DNA of 22,853 nt from JBAWAP01 sp049589355 (GCA_049589355.1 JBAWAP010000287.1:1-22853), one strand, 5' to 3'; shown: positions 1 through 6,796, counted from the stretch's first letter. Translations and numbers: made by a program. Notes: generated by a model not told the origin, from the sequence alone.

Positions 1-771
1 TACGTGGGGGTATGGCGGGCGGTACACCAAACGCGACGCTTGTTCTTTCTGTAATGAGCGTAACTTCTCCCAGTCCGGCTCTGGATAGGGGCGGTCATCA
101 GTGCGAAGGCGGACAATGCACCCGCGAGTGGCTTCTGGAAGATCAAACACCTGCACATTTGGGTCAAAGTTGCTCCACAGTCGCTCAAAGCGCTCGGCGT
201 CAGCATCCACCAATGGTGCAAAGGTCGGTTGCCATGAACAGAAGACCTTGATAGACTCGTAGTTGCGGGTGCCCTGAATACTGTCGTTATAGGACCCATT
301 GAAGCTGATTTGGTTACCTTCGGCATCGGTGAAGACGCCAAACTTATCATGGAACTCGCCACGCTCAAGCTTGTTGCGCGGCAACGCCAGCTTGAAATCC
401 AGGATACCATCCGCCACCAGCCAGGCCAAGGCTGAGAGAGTTTCCTCTTCTAGCGCTCGCTCCAAGTCATCCAGATTCCGCTCAATGGCTCGTCGTAACA
501 CCTCATTGTAGCGAGCTGCATCTCCCAGTTGCAGGGCCCGCCAGTCCTCCTCGCTCAGAATGGGACTAGTTACCCAGTGAGCCCGGCCGCTGTTGGTGGC
601 GAACTGCACCATCCCCGCGGCCGCCACTCGCAGCCAGCCCGAACTGAAGTAGCCCACGCCACGGTCATAGCGCAGCGACGCAGTCAGCGCAGGCACGAAG
701 AAGTCCTGAATCAGATCAGAGGACGATGTATCCAAGATAGCAGGCCAGAGCCGAGCAGAAAGGTCTGTCAT
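1..771 (-). CDS. PLD-like domain protein, N-terminal part of a DEAD/DEAH-type helicase (partial)
   Basis: The reading frame is open from an ATG at 771 down to the left edge, giving 257 N-terminal residues with no stop, so the 3' part is outside the window. Visible features are a GVGYFSSGWL segment (residues 38-47), VTSPILSEEDW (67-77), and a degenerate phospholipase D signature: H141-D-K143 followed by FNGSYNDS (157-164). This arrangement is typical of the N-terminal PLD-like module of large SNF2/DEAD-type helicases found in defence and mobile regions. The helicase motifs themselves are not in the window, so the helicase part is inference. No convincing Shine-Dalgarno precedes the ATG. The start overlaps the TGA of a 35-codon upstream frame (768-875, minus) in an ATGA arrangement, which may couple translation. 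It lies next to the DUF3800/porB-relic block, consistent with an accessory island. Confidence 0.7.
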   Translation of the reverse strand, partial: MTDLSARLWPAILDTSSSDLIQDFFVPALTASLRYDRGVGYFSSGWLRVAAAGMVQFATNSGRAHWVTSPILSEEDWRALQLGDAARYNEVLRRAIERNLDDLERALEEETLSALAWLVADGILDFKLALPRNKLERGEFHDKFGVFTDAEGNQISFNGSYNDSIQGTRNYESIKVFCSWQPTFAPLVDADAERFERLWSNFDPNVQVFDLPEATRGCIVRLRTDDRPYPEPDWEKLRSLQKEQASRLVYRPPYPHV

Positions 772-1030
772 TGTTCGTCTAGGTATATCATACGCAGCCA
801 GGCCGGCCACAAGGATTCTGCAAACTGCCCCTTCCTCCACATCATTTCACCCGGCTTGCAGACAGAGCATACCATACTACATTGCTACACTAATTCTACC
901 ACAGGTCGGGCCGATGAGCAAGCTCCCAGACACAAGGTGGCTCGTAGAAGGCGAAGCCCTACCTGCCTCGCTCAGATCTCCACCAGACCTCCACGCACAG
1001 CCAGGTGATGGGTCATCGCTCAATTATTCA

Positions 1031-1177
1031 TCACTGGCTCGCCCTGGCCACCAACTTCTCCCACTCCCGATCCACGTTCTCCTGGATGAACTCGATGTCC
1101 TTCTCGGTGAGGTGGCTGAAGCGGCCCTGCAGCTTGAGGTATTCCCGCACCGGCACCTTCCGCTTGGGCCTGATGGT
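1031..1177 (-). pseudogene. Relic of a porB 3' end (direct-repeat copy A)
   Basis: Read on the minus strand this encodes the last 48 residues of a PorB-type subunit and ends at the same TGA as the intact gene (ending LVARASQ). It aligns without gaps to 2081-2227 at an offset of exactly 1050 bp. I count 8 mismatches over 1027-1177, seven of them in the third farthest from the stop codon. Several change residues (for example TIRPKRKVPV here against TVWPKREVLV in the intact gene), so this looks like the end of a related but different porB rather than a fresh duplication. No start codon or upstream coding sequence is present, so it is a fragment and not a gene. Confidence 0.9.
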
Positions 1178-1245
1178 TGAAGGACTCAGCACAATGTCAC
1201 CGCTTTTACAACTCCGTACAACTCAGTTGTGGATAGTTTCTCGGT

Positions 1246-1274
1246 TTGACAATTCCGGCCATCTGTGGTAAAGT
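1246..1274 (+). promoter_or_regulatory. Sigma-70-type promoter for the candidate RNA, with overlapping palindrome
   Basis: A perfect -35 box TTGACA (1246-1251) is followed after 17 bp by TAAAGT (1269-1274); the overlapping TATAAA (1274-1279) could also serve. An inverted repeat with 8-bp arms, CCATCTGT (1259-1266) and ACAGATGG (1279-1286), brackets the -10 region and could be an operator. No protein-coding gene lies downstream on this strand, so the promoter most likely serves the structured RNA that begins about 7 bp past the -10. Confidence 0.6.
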
Positions 1275-1280
1275 ATAAAC

Positions 1281-1370
1281 AGATGGGATCGCGGGGTGAA
1301 AAAGCGCTGTGCGCCTCTGTGTCTGACCCAGTCAGGCCTAGCCCCGAGCAACGATCCCAGCTTTATTTTT
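1281..1370 (+). ncRNA. Candidate structured small RNA of unknown family
   Basis: Directly after the promoter the sequence can fold into a closed multi-stem RNA. An 8-bp terminal helix pairs 1284-1291 (TGGGATCG) with 1352-1359 (CGATCCCA). A 5-bp helix CGGGG/CCCCG (1292-1296 with 1342-1346) stacks inside it with an AGCAA bulge. Two inner hairpins follow: GCGC-TGT-GCGC (1304-1314) and CTGA-CCCAG-TCAG (1323-1335). The outer helix is followed by CTTTATTTTT (1361-1370), which resembles an intrinsic-terminator tail. I do not recognise it as SRP RNA, 6S RNA, tRNA or a riboswitch I know. It converges on the DUF3800 gene, whose stop codon lies in the T-rich tail. The stem could in part simply be a terminator, but the strong upstream promoter favours a discrete RNA. 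Confidence 0.5.
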
Positions 1371-1983
1371 CCCCGCTGAACTTGTGCCATCGTATGCGTG
1401 ACTCGATCACCTCAAAGCACCGCTGATCCCCTCGCTCCTTGGCGCGAAAGACTGACCCTACCACCACATCAGCCAACTGAAGCAAATCGTCCTGCCGCGA
1501 GTTGTGGCCCCGCACCTTCTTGATCCGCCTGGGGCTCTCTTCACTTGGCTGAGGCGGATTGACCCTCGCTCGCACAGCCCTTTTCAGAGCTTCTGTTTGC
1601 CGCCCATCTACTTCATCTATCACAAGGATTGCACTCCTGAGATCACGAGCTACTGCTGCTAACAGTTCCTCTGCCATGGCCTGGAACAGATCCAACCCTC
1701 TCCGCTCTTGCCATTGGGGACTCAAAGATTCTTTATCCACAACCATAACATCAAAGGACAACCCAAGCGACTTGGCCACCTTCAACAGTCTGATCCGAAT
1801 ATCAACCGGTGTTTTGTGAGATTTGAACTCTTTGTCGAAGCCAAGCTGCTGCCGCAACACCCCAATGGCACGCTCGACTTTCTCTCTGTCAGGAACGACA
1901 ATGGCTGCCAAGGCAAAATACCGAGTCGCCGAGGGGCGAGAAAGTGGAGCAGGATTGCCAGATTCGTCCAGATAGATGTGCAC
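1363..1983 (-). CDS. DUF3800 domain protein
   Basis: This 206-residue protein has the hallmarks of DUF3800: an N-terminal YLDESG (residues 4-9), a central hydrophobic strand ending in acidic residues, ILVIDEVDG (119-127), and a C-terminal LLQLADVVVGS (167-177). The spaced acidic residues D6/E7, D123 and D172 would fit an RNase H-like nuclease fold, which has been suggested for this family; activity is inference. The start is GTG at 1983, since the family's N-terminal motif begins three residues later; the ribosome site is weak. A clear promoter lies 42 bp upstream. DUF3800 genes are frequent in mobile and defence regions, and this one sits between two direct repeats of the porB 3' end, facing a candidate structured RNA. 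No other gene lies in that 1050-bp unit. Confidence 0.85.
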   Translation of the reverse strand: MHIYLDESGNPAPLSRPSATRYFALAAIVVPDREKVERAIGVLRQQLGFDKEFKSHKTPVDIRIRLLKVAKSLGLSFDVMVVDKESLSPQWQERRGLDLFQAMAEELLAAVARDLRSAILVIDEVDGRQTEALKRAVRARVNPPQPSEESPRRIKKVRGHNSRQDDLLQLADVVVGSVFRAKERGDQRCFEVIESRIRWHKFSGEK

Positions 1984-2024
1984 GGTGGGATGCCTCGCCT
2001 GCTTTCTGTTTGGCTACTGAGCAT

Positions 2025-2053
2025 AGTATATCAGATTTAGACTCGCTTGGCAA
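2025..2053 (-). promoter_or_regulatory. Promoter of the DUF3800 gene
   Basis: On the minus strand TTGCCA (2048-2053) and TATACT (2025-2030) are separated by 17 bp, a good sigma-70-type match. It lies wholly between the porB stop codon and the DUF3800 start, so DUF3800 is transcribed independently of the POR operon. Confidence 0.65.
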
Positions 2054-2076
2054 TAATAAAAAGTCAACCTATACTT

Positions 2077-2227
2077 TTCATCACTGGCTCGCCCTGGCCA
2101 CCAACTTCTCCCACTCCCGATCCACGTTCTCCTGGATGAACTCGATGTCCTCCTCGGTGAGGTGGCTGAAGCGGCCCTGAAGCTTGAGGTACTCCCGCAC
2201 GAGCACCTCCCGCTTGGGCCAGACGGT
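2077..2227. repeat. Direct repeat copy B: the 3' end of intact porB
   Basis: This segment inside porB matches 1027-1177 without gaps, with about 95% identity, at an offset of 1050 bp. Identity begins only 4 bp beyond the porB stop codon, so the repeat is essentially the coding 3' end. The two copies bracket the DUF3800 gene and the candidate RNA. Confidence 0.9.
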
Positions 2228-2959
2228 GATAGTCCACTTCTCCCCGTTCTCCACTTCGTAGAGGGGGAAGACCTTGCTCTCTACGGCCAACCGCGAGATA
2301 CGAATGGAGTAGGCAGGCTCCATCTTCCAGCCCGGCGGGCAAGGGGAGAGGATGTGGATGAACTTGGCCCCGCGGATTCCCTTGGCCTTCTGGAACTTGC
2401 GCACCAGGTCCTCAGGATAGGCGACGGTGGCCGTGGCCGTGTAGGGGATGCGATGAGCAGCCATGATGGCTACGATGTCCTTCTTGGGCGTCTCCTTGGG
2501 ATTCCGCACGGGCGTGGTGGTGGTCCAGGCTCCCCAGGGCGTGGCGGAGGAGCGCTGGATGCCGGTGTTCATGTAGGCTTCGTTATCGTAGCAGGCGTAG
2601 ATGAAGTCCTCGTTCCGCTCCACGGCACCGGAGAGGGCCTGGAGGCCGATGTCGAAGGTGCCACCGTCGCCAGCCCAGGTCAGCACCGTGGTCTCCATAT
2701 CTCCCTGCGCCTCCAAGCCGGCTTTGATCCCCGCGGCCGCGGAGCCCCCCGTCTCGAAGGCGGTGTGCATCAAGGGAACCTTCAACGAGGAGTAAGGGAA
2801 AGGACCGGCGATAATAGACCAGCAACAGGCGGGGATAACGAGGATCGTCTCCTCACCCAAAGCCTTCAACGCCAGACGCATGGAGAGCGACCCTCCACAG
2901 CCTGGGCAGGCCAGATGGCCGGAAAGCAGAAGTTCTTCGTCAGGAATAGCATAACCCAT
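2081..2959 (-). CDS. porB: 2-oxoacid (pyruvate):ferredoxin oxidoreductase, beta subunit
   Basis: This is the thiamine-pyrophosphate subunit of a four-part POR, which oxidatively decarboxylates pyruvate or a related 2-oxoacid to the acyl-CoA in the cytoplasm and passes electrons to ferredoxin. At 292 residues it has the usual length. C18-x2-C21 (ACPGCGGS), C45/C46 and the late SPCPPGW cysteine are the expected 4Fe-4S ligands, and GDGG (97-100) followed by the asparagine-bearing YDNEAYMNTG is the TPP/Mg motif. I chose the ATG at 2959 because GGAGGT lies just upstream; a frame extension to 3013 would only translate the repeat array. It is the last gene of the operon. Its 3' end is duplicated 1050 bp away as a relic. 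The exact substrate cannot be fixed from sequence. Confidence 0.93.
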   Translation of the reverse strand: MGYAIPDEELLLSGHLACPGCGGSLSMRLALKALGEETILVIPACCWSIIAGPFPYSSLKVPLMHTAFETGGSAAAGIKAGLEAQGDMETTVLTWAGDGGTFDIGLQALSGAVERNEDFIYACYDNEAYMNTGIQRSSATPWGAWTTTTPVRNPKETPKKDIVAIMAAHRIPYTATATVAYPEDLVRKFQKAKGIRGAKFIHILSPCPPGWKMEPAYSIRISRLAVESKVFPLYEVENGEKWTITVWPKREVLVREYLKLQGRFSHLTEEDIEFIQENVDREWEKLVARASQ

Positions 2960-2983
2960 GATTAACCTCCATATCAAATCACA

Positions 2984-3036
2984 ATGACCAATGACCAAAT
3001 CCCAATTGGTCATTGGTCATTGTCTCATTGGTCATT
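2984..3036. repeat. Heptamer repeat array between porA and porB
   Basis: Degenerate 7-bp units of the type ATGACCA occupy the left half and the complementary type ATTGGTC the right half, so the array can fold back on itself. It fills most of the porA-porB gap and includes the porA stop codon (3032-3034). Confidence 0.85.
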
Positions 3037-4186
3037 TCTTGACCTCTCTCCAAATTATCTCCGTCTCAGGCGCAGCGTGCTCGAAGGTGTACGCGGCGAT
3101 GCCCCGGATTGACGCCGGGGTAACGTCCCTGCCGCCAAGGCCGATGATGAAGCCAAAGATAGGCGGCCGATGTGACCCGTTGTAGAGAGCCGATTTTATC
3201 TCCTCGGCGAAGATGCCGCCGTGGCCAAAGGAGATGTTGCGATCTATGACCGCCACTTTGCTGGCCCCCGTCAGAGCCTCTCGAACATCCTCGGCAGGGA
3301 AGGGACGAAACATGCGCACTTTGAGAAGCCCCACTTTGTGGCCCTCCTCTCGCAGCTCGTCCACGACCACCCTGGCCGTGCTGGTGATAGTAGCAGAGGT
3401 CACCAGGACCACCTCGGCATCTTCCAGACGATATTTCTCCACCAGGCCATAGCTGCGCCCGAAAACCTCCCTGAACTCCTCATCAACCTGGCGAGCCACC
3501 TCCACGGCCACCTCCATGGCCTTCTGGATCTTGTAGCGTAGCTCCATGTAATGATCAGGCGTTACCAGGGCACCAAAGGCGTGAGGATCGCCAGGATCGA
3601 GCTTATATCGAGCATTATAGGGAGGCAAGTATTGATCCACCAACTCCTGGCCTGGTATGTCCACGGGCTCCTCGGTATGGGAGAGGAAGAAGGCATCCAA
3701 GACCAACATGGTGGGCAGGAGGATCTGCTCGGCGATTTTGAAAGCCTGGATGACAGTATCCAACACCTCCTGATTGCTCTCGCAGTAGAACTGCAGCCAC
3801 CCTGTGTCCCGCTGAGCCAGGCTATCGGTCTGCTCTGTCCAGATGGACCAACCCGGACCCATGGCCCGGTTGACGTTGGCCATGACGATAGGTAGTCTGG
3901 CCCCAGCCGCCCAGTGGAGCATCTCGTGCATCAGGGCCAATCCGTGCCCCGAGGTGGCGGTGAAGGCCCGCGCCCCAGCCGATGAGGCCCCGATGCAAGC
4001 GGCCATGGCCGAGTGCTCCGATTCTACTTTAATAAACTTAGCATCCAAAAGCCCCTCAGCACAGAACTCCGACAGCATCTCCACGATCTGAGTCTGCGGG
4101 GTGATGGGATAGGCAGCGATGACCTGGGCCCTGGCCAGCTTGGCTCCGTAGGAGACGGCATGGTTGCCCATGATCACTTTTTCCAT
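3032..4186 (-). CDS. porA: 2-oxoacid (pyruvate):ferredoxin oxidoreductase, alpha subunit
   Basis: This 384-residue protein is the alpha subunit of the POR complex and pairs with PorB around the TPP site. The N-terminus MEKVIMGNHAVSYGAKLA and the motif AAYPITPQTQIVE are diagnostic of the pyrimidine-binding (PorA) domain; the rest matches the transketolase C-like domain II, ending with the SFGHGGIFAEEI region. The ATG at 4186 is preceded by a strong GAGGAGGAG. A 60-bp longer frame is open upstream but lacks family similarity. The start overlaps the 3' end of the GltD-like gene by 13 bp, indicating translational coupling. The stop codon lies at the edge of a heptamer repeat array. Assignment to pyruvate rather than branched-chain oxoacids is the likelier but not certain choice. 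Confidence 0.93.
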   Translation of the reverse strand: MEKVIMGNHAVSYGAKLARAQVIAAYPITPQTQIVEMLSEFCAEGLLDAKFIKVESEHSAMAACIGASSAGARAFTATSGHGLALMHEMLHWAAGARLPIVMANVNRAMGPGWSIWTEQTDSLAQRDTGWLQFYCESNQEVLDTVIQAFKIAEQILLPTMLVLDAFFLSHTEEPVDIPGQELVDQYLPPYNARYKLDPGDPHAFGALVTPDHYMELRYKIQKAMEVAVEVARQVDEEFREVFGRSYGLVEKYRLEDAEVVLVTSATITSTARVVVDELREEGHKVGLLKVRMFRPFPAEDVREALTGASKVAVIDRNISFGHGGIFAEEIKSALYNGSHRPPIFGFIIGLGGRDVTPASIRGIAAYTFEHAAPETEIIWREVKK

Positions 4187-6039
4187 TTTAACTCCTCCTC
4201 GATGGATATGGCGTAGCGGGGGCACTCTTCGGCACAGACGCCACATCCCTTGCAGTAGTCGTAGTTAACCTCGTAACCAGCGCCGTTCAGGCGGGCCAGG
4301 GGCCACCCCCCCTTCATCCCCCCCAGCCCTTCGACCTTGCTCAGGGCAAGCTTGGGGGGGAAAGAGGGGGGAGGAGCCACCAGGCGAGCGATGGCCACGT
4401 CGGGGCAGAAGATGAAACAAGTGTCGCACAGATTGCAGGTGCCGCAACTGAAGCACCGCTCGGCCTCGGCTTGAGCCTCCTCCTCGCTGAAGCCCAGGTT
4501 TACCTCTTCGAAACCGCTCACTCTCTCTTCGACAGGTTTCTGGAGCTGTTCAGTCCGCTCCATCTCCTCGAAATAGGCCAGGTTCAGGTCTTCGAAGCGG
4601 ACGATAGCAGGGTCTATGTCTTTAGGAACGGCATGGACGGCTTCGGCCATTGGCGGGAAACCCCAAAGCTCCTCGCCCCTGAAGTACTTGTCAATGGCCA
4701 GGGCGGCGCGTTTTCCGGAGCCGACGGCGTGGGCCACGGTGCCGAAGGGGGTAGCTATATCGCCACCAGCGAAAACGCCTTCCCCCGTCGTCAGCCCGGC
4801 CTCGTCAATGACGATGCGCCCCCACTCAACCTCCAACCTCCAACCTCCAGCTTCCAGAAACGAGAGATCCGCCTCCTGACCAAGGGCCGAGATCACGGTA
4901 TCCACCTCAATAGTGTACTCAGAGCCCGCGATGGGCACGGGACGCCGCCGCCCACTCTCATCGGGCTCCCCTAATTCCATCTTCACGCACTTCAGTCCCG
5001 TTACCTGGCCGTTTTCGGTCAGCACTTCAACAGGAGCCGTCAGGTAGCGAATCTCAACCCCTTCTGCTAGGGCTTCCTCGATCTCCTCGGTGACGGCCGG
5101 CATCTCCGCCCGCGAGCGACGGTAGAGGATCGTTACTTCTGATCCCAGGCGCAACGCCGAGCGGGCGGCGTCCATGGCAGTGTTGCCTCCGCCGATGACC
5201 GCCACCCTGGGGCCTGTCCTGAGCATAGTCGAAGGGCCCACTCGGACCTCTTCACCTAAATTCATCCTCTTGAGGAGCTCCAGGCCGGGAATGACCCCCT
5301 TGGCATCCTCGCCCGGAATGTTCAGCTTGTCACTCTTCTGGAGTCCCACCGCGATGAAGATAGCATCGTAATCGTCGAGATCGGACATCCGCAGGTTATC
5401 GCCCAGGCGCATCCCGGTTTTGATCTCTACCCCCAGGGCTTCGATGTCGGCAATCTCCCGGTCCAACACCTCGCGGGGCAGACGATACTCCGGGATGCCC
5501 ACCCTCATCATCCCTCCCGCCACCGGCAGGGCTTCGAAGACGGTGACGGGGTAGCCACGGCGAGCGAGGTGGTAGGCACAGGAGAGGCCAGCGGGTCCGG
5601 AGCCGATAACGGCGGCAGTACCGAGAGACGGGGAACGAGTAACGAGTGACTCATTGACTCGTTGACTCGTTACCTCGTTACTCATTGCATAATCGGCCAG
5701 AAACCGCTCCAGGGTGTGGATGGCGATGGCTCCTCCCAACTCCCCGCGGTTACATTCGCTCTCGCAAGGATGGGGGCAGACCCGCCCGCAAACCCCCGGG
5801 AAAGGGTTCTCCTGCTTGATCAGTTCCCACCCCTCTTTATACTTTCCCTCCTTGATCAGAGCTAGATAGCCGACTATGTCTTCCCCAGCGGGGCAGTTGT
5901 GGTTACAAGGAGGGGTTTTATCCACGTATAGGGGCCGGATATACCTCCAGTTGCCGGTCTTGTTGACCAAGGTCGTTCCGAGGGACATGGGGAGGGGAGG
6001 CATATCGGCTTCAGTCTTGAAAACGATCTCTTCTGTCAT
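4174..6039 (-). CDS. GltD-like FAD/NAD(P) oxidoreductase fused to the POR ferredoxin (delta) domain
   Basis: This 621-residue fusion probably moves electrons between NAD(P)H and the POR complex through FAD and Fe-S clusters. In order: a cysteine-rich Fer4_20 domain (C45, C49, then C84, C88, C92, C96), an FAD dinucleotide fold GSGPAG (146-151), an NAD(P) fold VIGGGNTAMD (281-290) as in glutamate synthase small subunits, and a C-terminal two-cluster ferredoxin (CFSCGTCNLCDTC at 529-541 with FCP, then CKGCGVCAEECP at 596-607), which is the PorD domain. The ATG at 6039 follows AAGGAG. The gene carries four translated repeat insertions: a heptamer array (about residues 120-138), a short dispersed motif (268-275), a second heptamer array (about 396-405) and a 31-residue palindromic insertion (about 551-581) between the two ferredoxin clusters. 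The frame is intact, so the gene is probably functional. Confidence 0.88.
   Translation of the reverse strand: MTEEIVFKTEADMPPLPMSLGTTLVNKTGNWRYIRPLYVDKTPPCNHNCPAGEDIVGYLALIKEGKYKEGWELIKQENPFPGVCGRVCPHPCESECNRGELGGAIAIHTLERFLADYAMSNEVTSQRVNESLVTRSPSLGTAAVIGSGPAGLSCAYHLARRGYPVTVFEALPVAGGMMRVGIPEYRLPREVLDREIADIEALGVEIKTGMRLGDNLRMSDLDDYDAIFIAVGLQKSDKLNIPGEDAKGVIPGLELLKRMNLGEEVRVGPSTMLRTGPRVAVIGGGNTAMDAARSALRLGSEVTILYRRSRAEMPAVTEEIEEALAEGVEIRYLTAPVEVLTENGQVTGLKCVKMELGEPDESGRRRPVPIAGSEYTIEVDTVISALGQEADLSFLEAGGWRLEVEWGRIVIDEAGLTTGEGVFAGGDIATPFGTVAHAVGSGKRAALAIDKYFRGEELWGFPPMAEAVHAVPKDIDPAIVRFEDLNLAYFEEMERTEQLQKPVEERVSGFEEVNLGFSEEEAQAEAERCFSCGTCNLCDTCFIFCPDVAIARLVAPPPSFPPKLALSKVEGLGGMKGGWPLARLNGAGYEVNYDYCKGCGVCAEECPRYAISIEEELKWKK
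4288..4386. repeat. 93-bp palindromic in-frame insertion element with CAGGCG flanks
   Basis: CAGGCG occurs at 4288-4293 and again at 4381-4386, 93 bp (31 codons) apart. Between them lie nested inverted arms: C7 (4306-4312), C7 (4318-4324) and GCCCT (4326-4330) pair with AGGGC (4343-4347), G7 (4354-4360) and G6 (4366-4371). The loop contains the dispersed motif CCTTCGACCTTGCTCAGG (4328-4345). The insert is translated as about 31 residues, including PPPSFPPKLALSKVEG, that have no place in a ferredoxin domain. The flanks may be a target duplication. Confidence 0.75.
4825..4857. repeat. Heptamer repeat array inside the GltD-like gene
   Basis: Tandem 7-bp units of the type CAACCTC, about four copies, are translated on the minus strand as LEAGGWRLEVEWG. 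The repeat is in frame and interrupts an otherwise normal GltD-like sequence. Confidence 0.75.
5218..5235. repeat. Copy of the dispersed CCTTCGAC/GCTCAGG motif
   Basis: On the minus strand this reads CCTTCGACTATGCTCAGG and is translated as PSTMLR just before the NAD(P)-binding VIGGGNTA motif. Other copies lie at 4328-4345, 11243-11259 and 19346-19381. Confidence 0.75.
5634..5687. repeat. Seven/eight-bp repeat array inside the GltD-like gene
   Basis: Units related to AACGAGT on the left and to its reverse complement ACTCGTT on the right form a foldback array. It is translated as the linker NEVTSQRVNESLVTRS between the N-terminal Fe-S domain and the FAD domain, a position likely to tolerate insertion. 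Confidence 0.75.
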
Positions 6040-6061
6040 CGTTTCTCCTTCTTCTGGATAT

Positions 6062-6163
6062 TGGAAATTAGAAATTAGAAATTAGAAATTGGAAATTGGA
6101 GATTGGATATTGGATATTCCAATCTCCAATCTCTAACCTCCCACCTCTAACATCTAACTTCCA
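6062..6163. repeat. Long heptamer repeat array, foldback, entering the porC 3' end
   Basis: About fourteen consecutive 7-bp units keep strict register. Units like GAAATTG fill the left half; from about 6118 they switch to the complementary type CAATCTC and then to TAACCTC variants. The array fills the gap between porC and the GltD-like gene and supplies the last codons and stop of porC (LEVRC). Confidence 0.9.
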
Positions 6164-6695
6164 AATAGGCTTCTCTGGTAGCGGCGACGTTTTCCTCTGG
6201 TTTTATAGGAACAGCCTCGCGCACCGCCTCGGAGATGGCCTCCAGGCTCACTAGACCTGTAGCCTTAGCAAAGGCTCCCAGGATGGCTGTGTTGACGATT
6301 GGTGCGCTCTTAGGCCCCAGCTTGTACTTGATGGCGATAGAGCTAGCGTCAACGGTGGCCACCCGATACTTAGCCGGCAGGTCGAAGGTGGTAGGATCCT
6401 GCTCGCTGTTGATGATAATCCACCCACCCTCTTTCAAGCCAGCGGTAACATCCACGGCTTCTAGCAAAGTCGGATCCAGTACCACGATGTGATTGGGCTC
6501 GTAGATCTGGCAGCGGATGCGAACGGGCTGATCGTCAATGCGGGTGAAAGCCATCAATGGTGCGCCTCGTCGCTCCACACCGAAGGCCGGGAAGGATTGC
6601 ACGTACTTGCCTTCCTTAAAGACAGCAGCCGCAAGCACCTTGGAGGCGATAACCGCTCCTTGGCCGCCGCGGCCGTGTATCCTGATCTCGATCAT
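6147..6695 (-). CDS. porC: 2-oxoacid (pyruvate):ferredoxin oxidoreductase, gamma subunit
   Basis: This 182-residue protein is the CoA-binding gamma subunit of the POR complex and the first POR gene transcribed. The N-terminus MIEIRIHGRGGQGAVIASK with GRGGQG (8-13) is the family signature, followed by SFPAFGVERRGAP and the VNTAILGAFAK region near the C-terminus. The length is normal. The ATG at 6695 has GGAGGA just upstream. The stop (TAG, 6147-6149) and last few codons lie in a heptamer repeat array, so the native C-terminus has probably been replaced by repeat-encoded residues. I see no clear promoter in the 101 bp to vapC; the operon may begin there or be read from vapBC. Confidence 0.92.
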   Translation of the reverse strand: MIEIRIHGRGGQGAVIASKVLAAAVFKEGKYVQSFPAFGVERRGAPLMAFTRIDDQPVRIRCQIYEPNHIVVLDPTLLEAVDVTAGLKEGGWIIINSEQDPTTFDLPAKYRVATVDASSIAIKYKLGPKSAPIVNTAILGAFAKATGLVSLEAISEAVREAVPIKPEENVAATREAYLEVRC

Positions 6696-6747
6696 ACGTT
6701 TCCTCCTTCTCCGTTGATGGAAATCCCTGACATGCTTTACAACCCCC

Positions 6748-6782
6748 TTGTTGTTGCTCTATTGATCTGTTGATTTATCAGC
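6748..6782. repeat. Short degenerate repeat array upstream of porC
   Basis: Imperfect 7-8 bp units of the type TCTATTGA and TCTGTTGA lie between vapC and porC, resembling the other arrays in style but with a different unit. Confidence 0.5.
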
Positions 6783-6796
6783 CTGTCGTCAAATCA

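Noticed and set aside
529..1271. Plus-strand frames up to 159 codons in 12-1271
   Set aside because: They are opposite-strand shadows of the PLD-helicase gene and the porB relic, or low-quality sequence without ribosome sites.
1281..1370. Candidate RNA as SRP RNA, tRNA or 6S RNA
   Set aside because: No SRP GGAAG/GCAGCC-type core, no T-loop or anticodon arm layout, and too short with no large central bubble for 6S RNA.
2960..3013. N-terminal extension of porB (MTNWDLVIGHCDLIW...)
   Set aside because: It translates the heptamer array; a good ribosome site and the family N-terminus point to the ATG at 2959.
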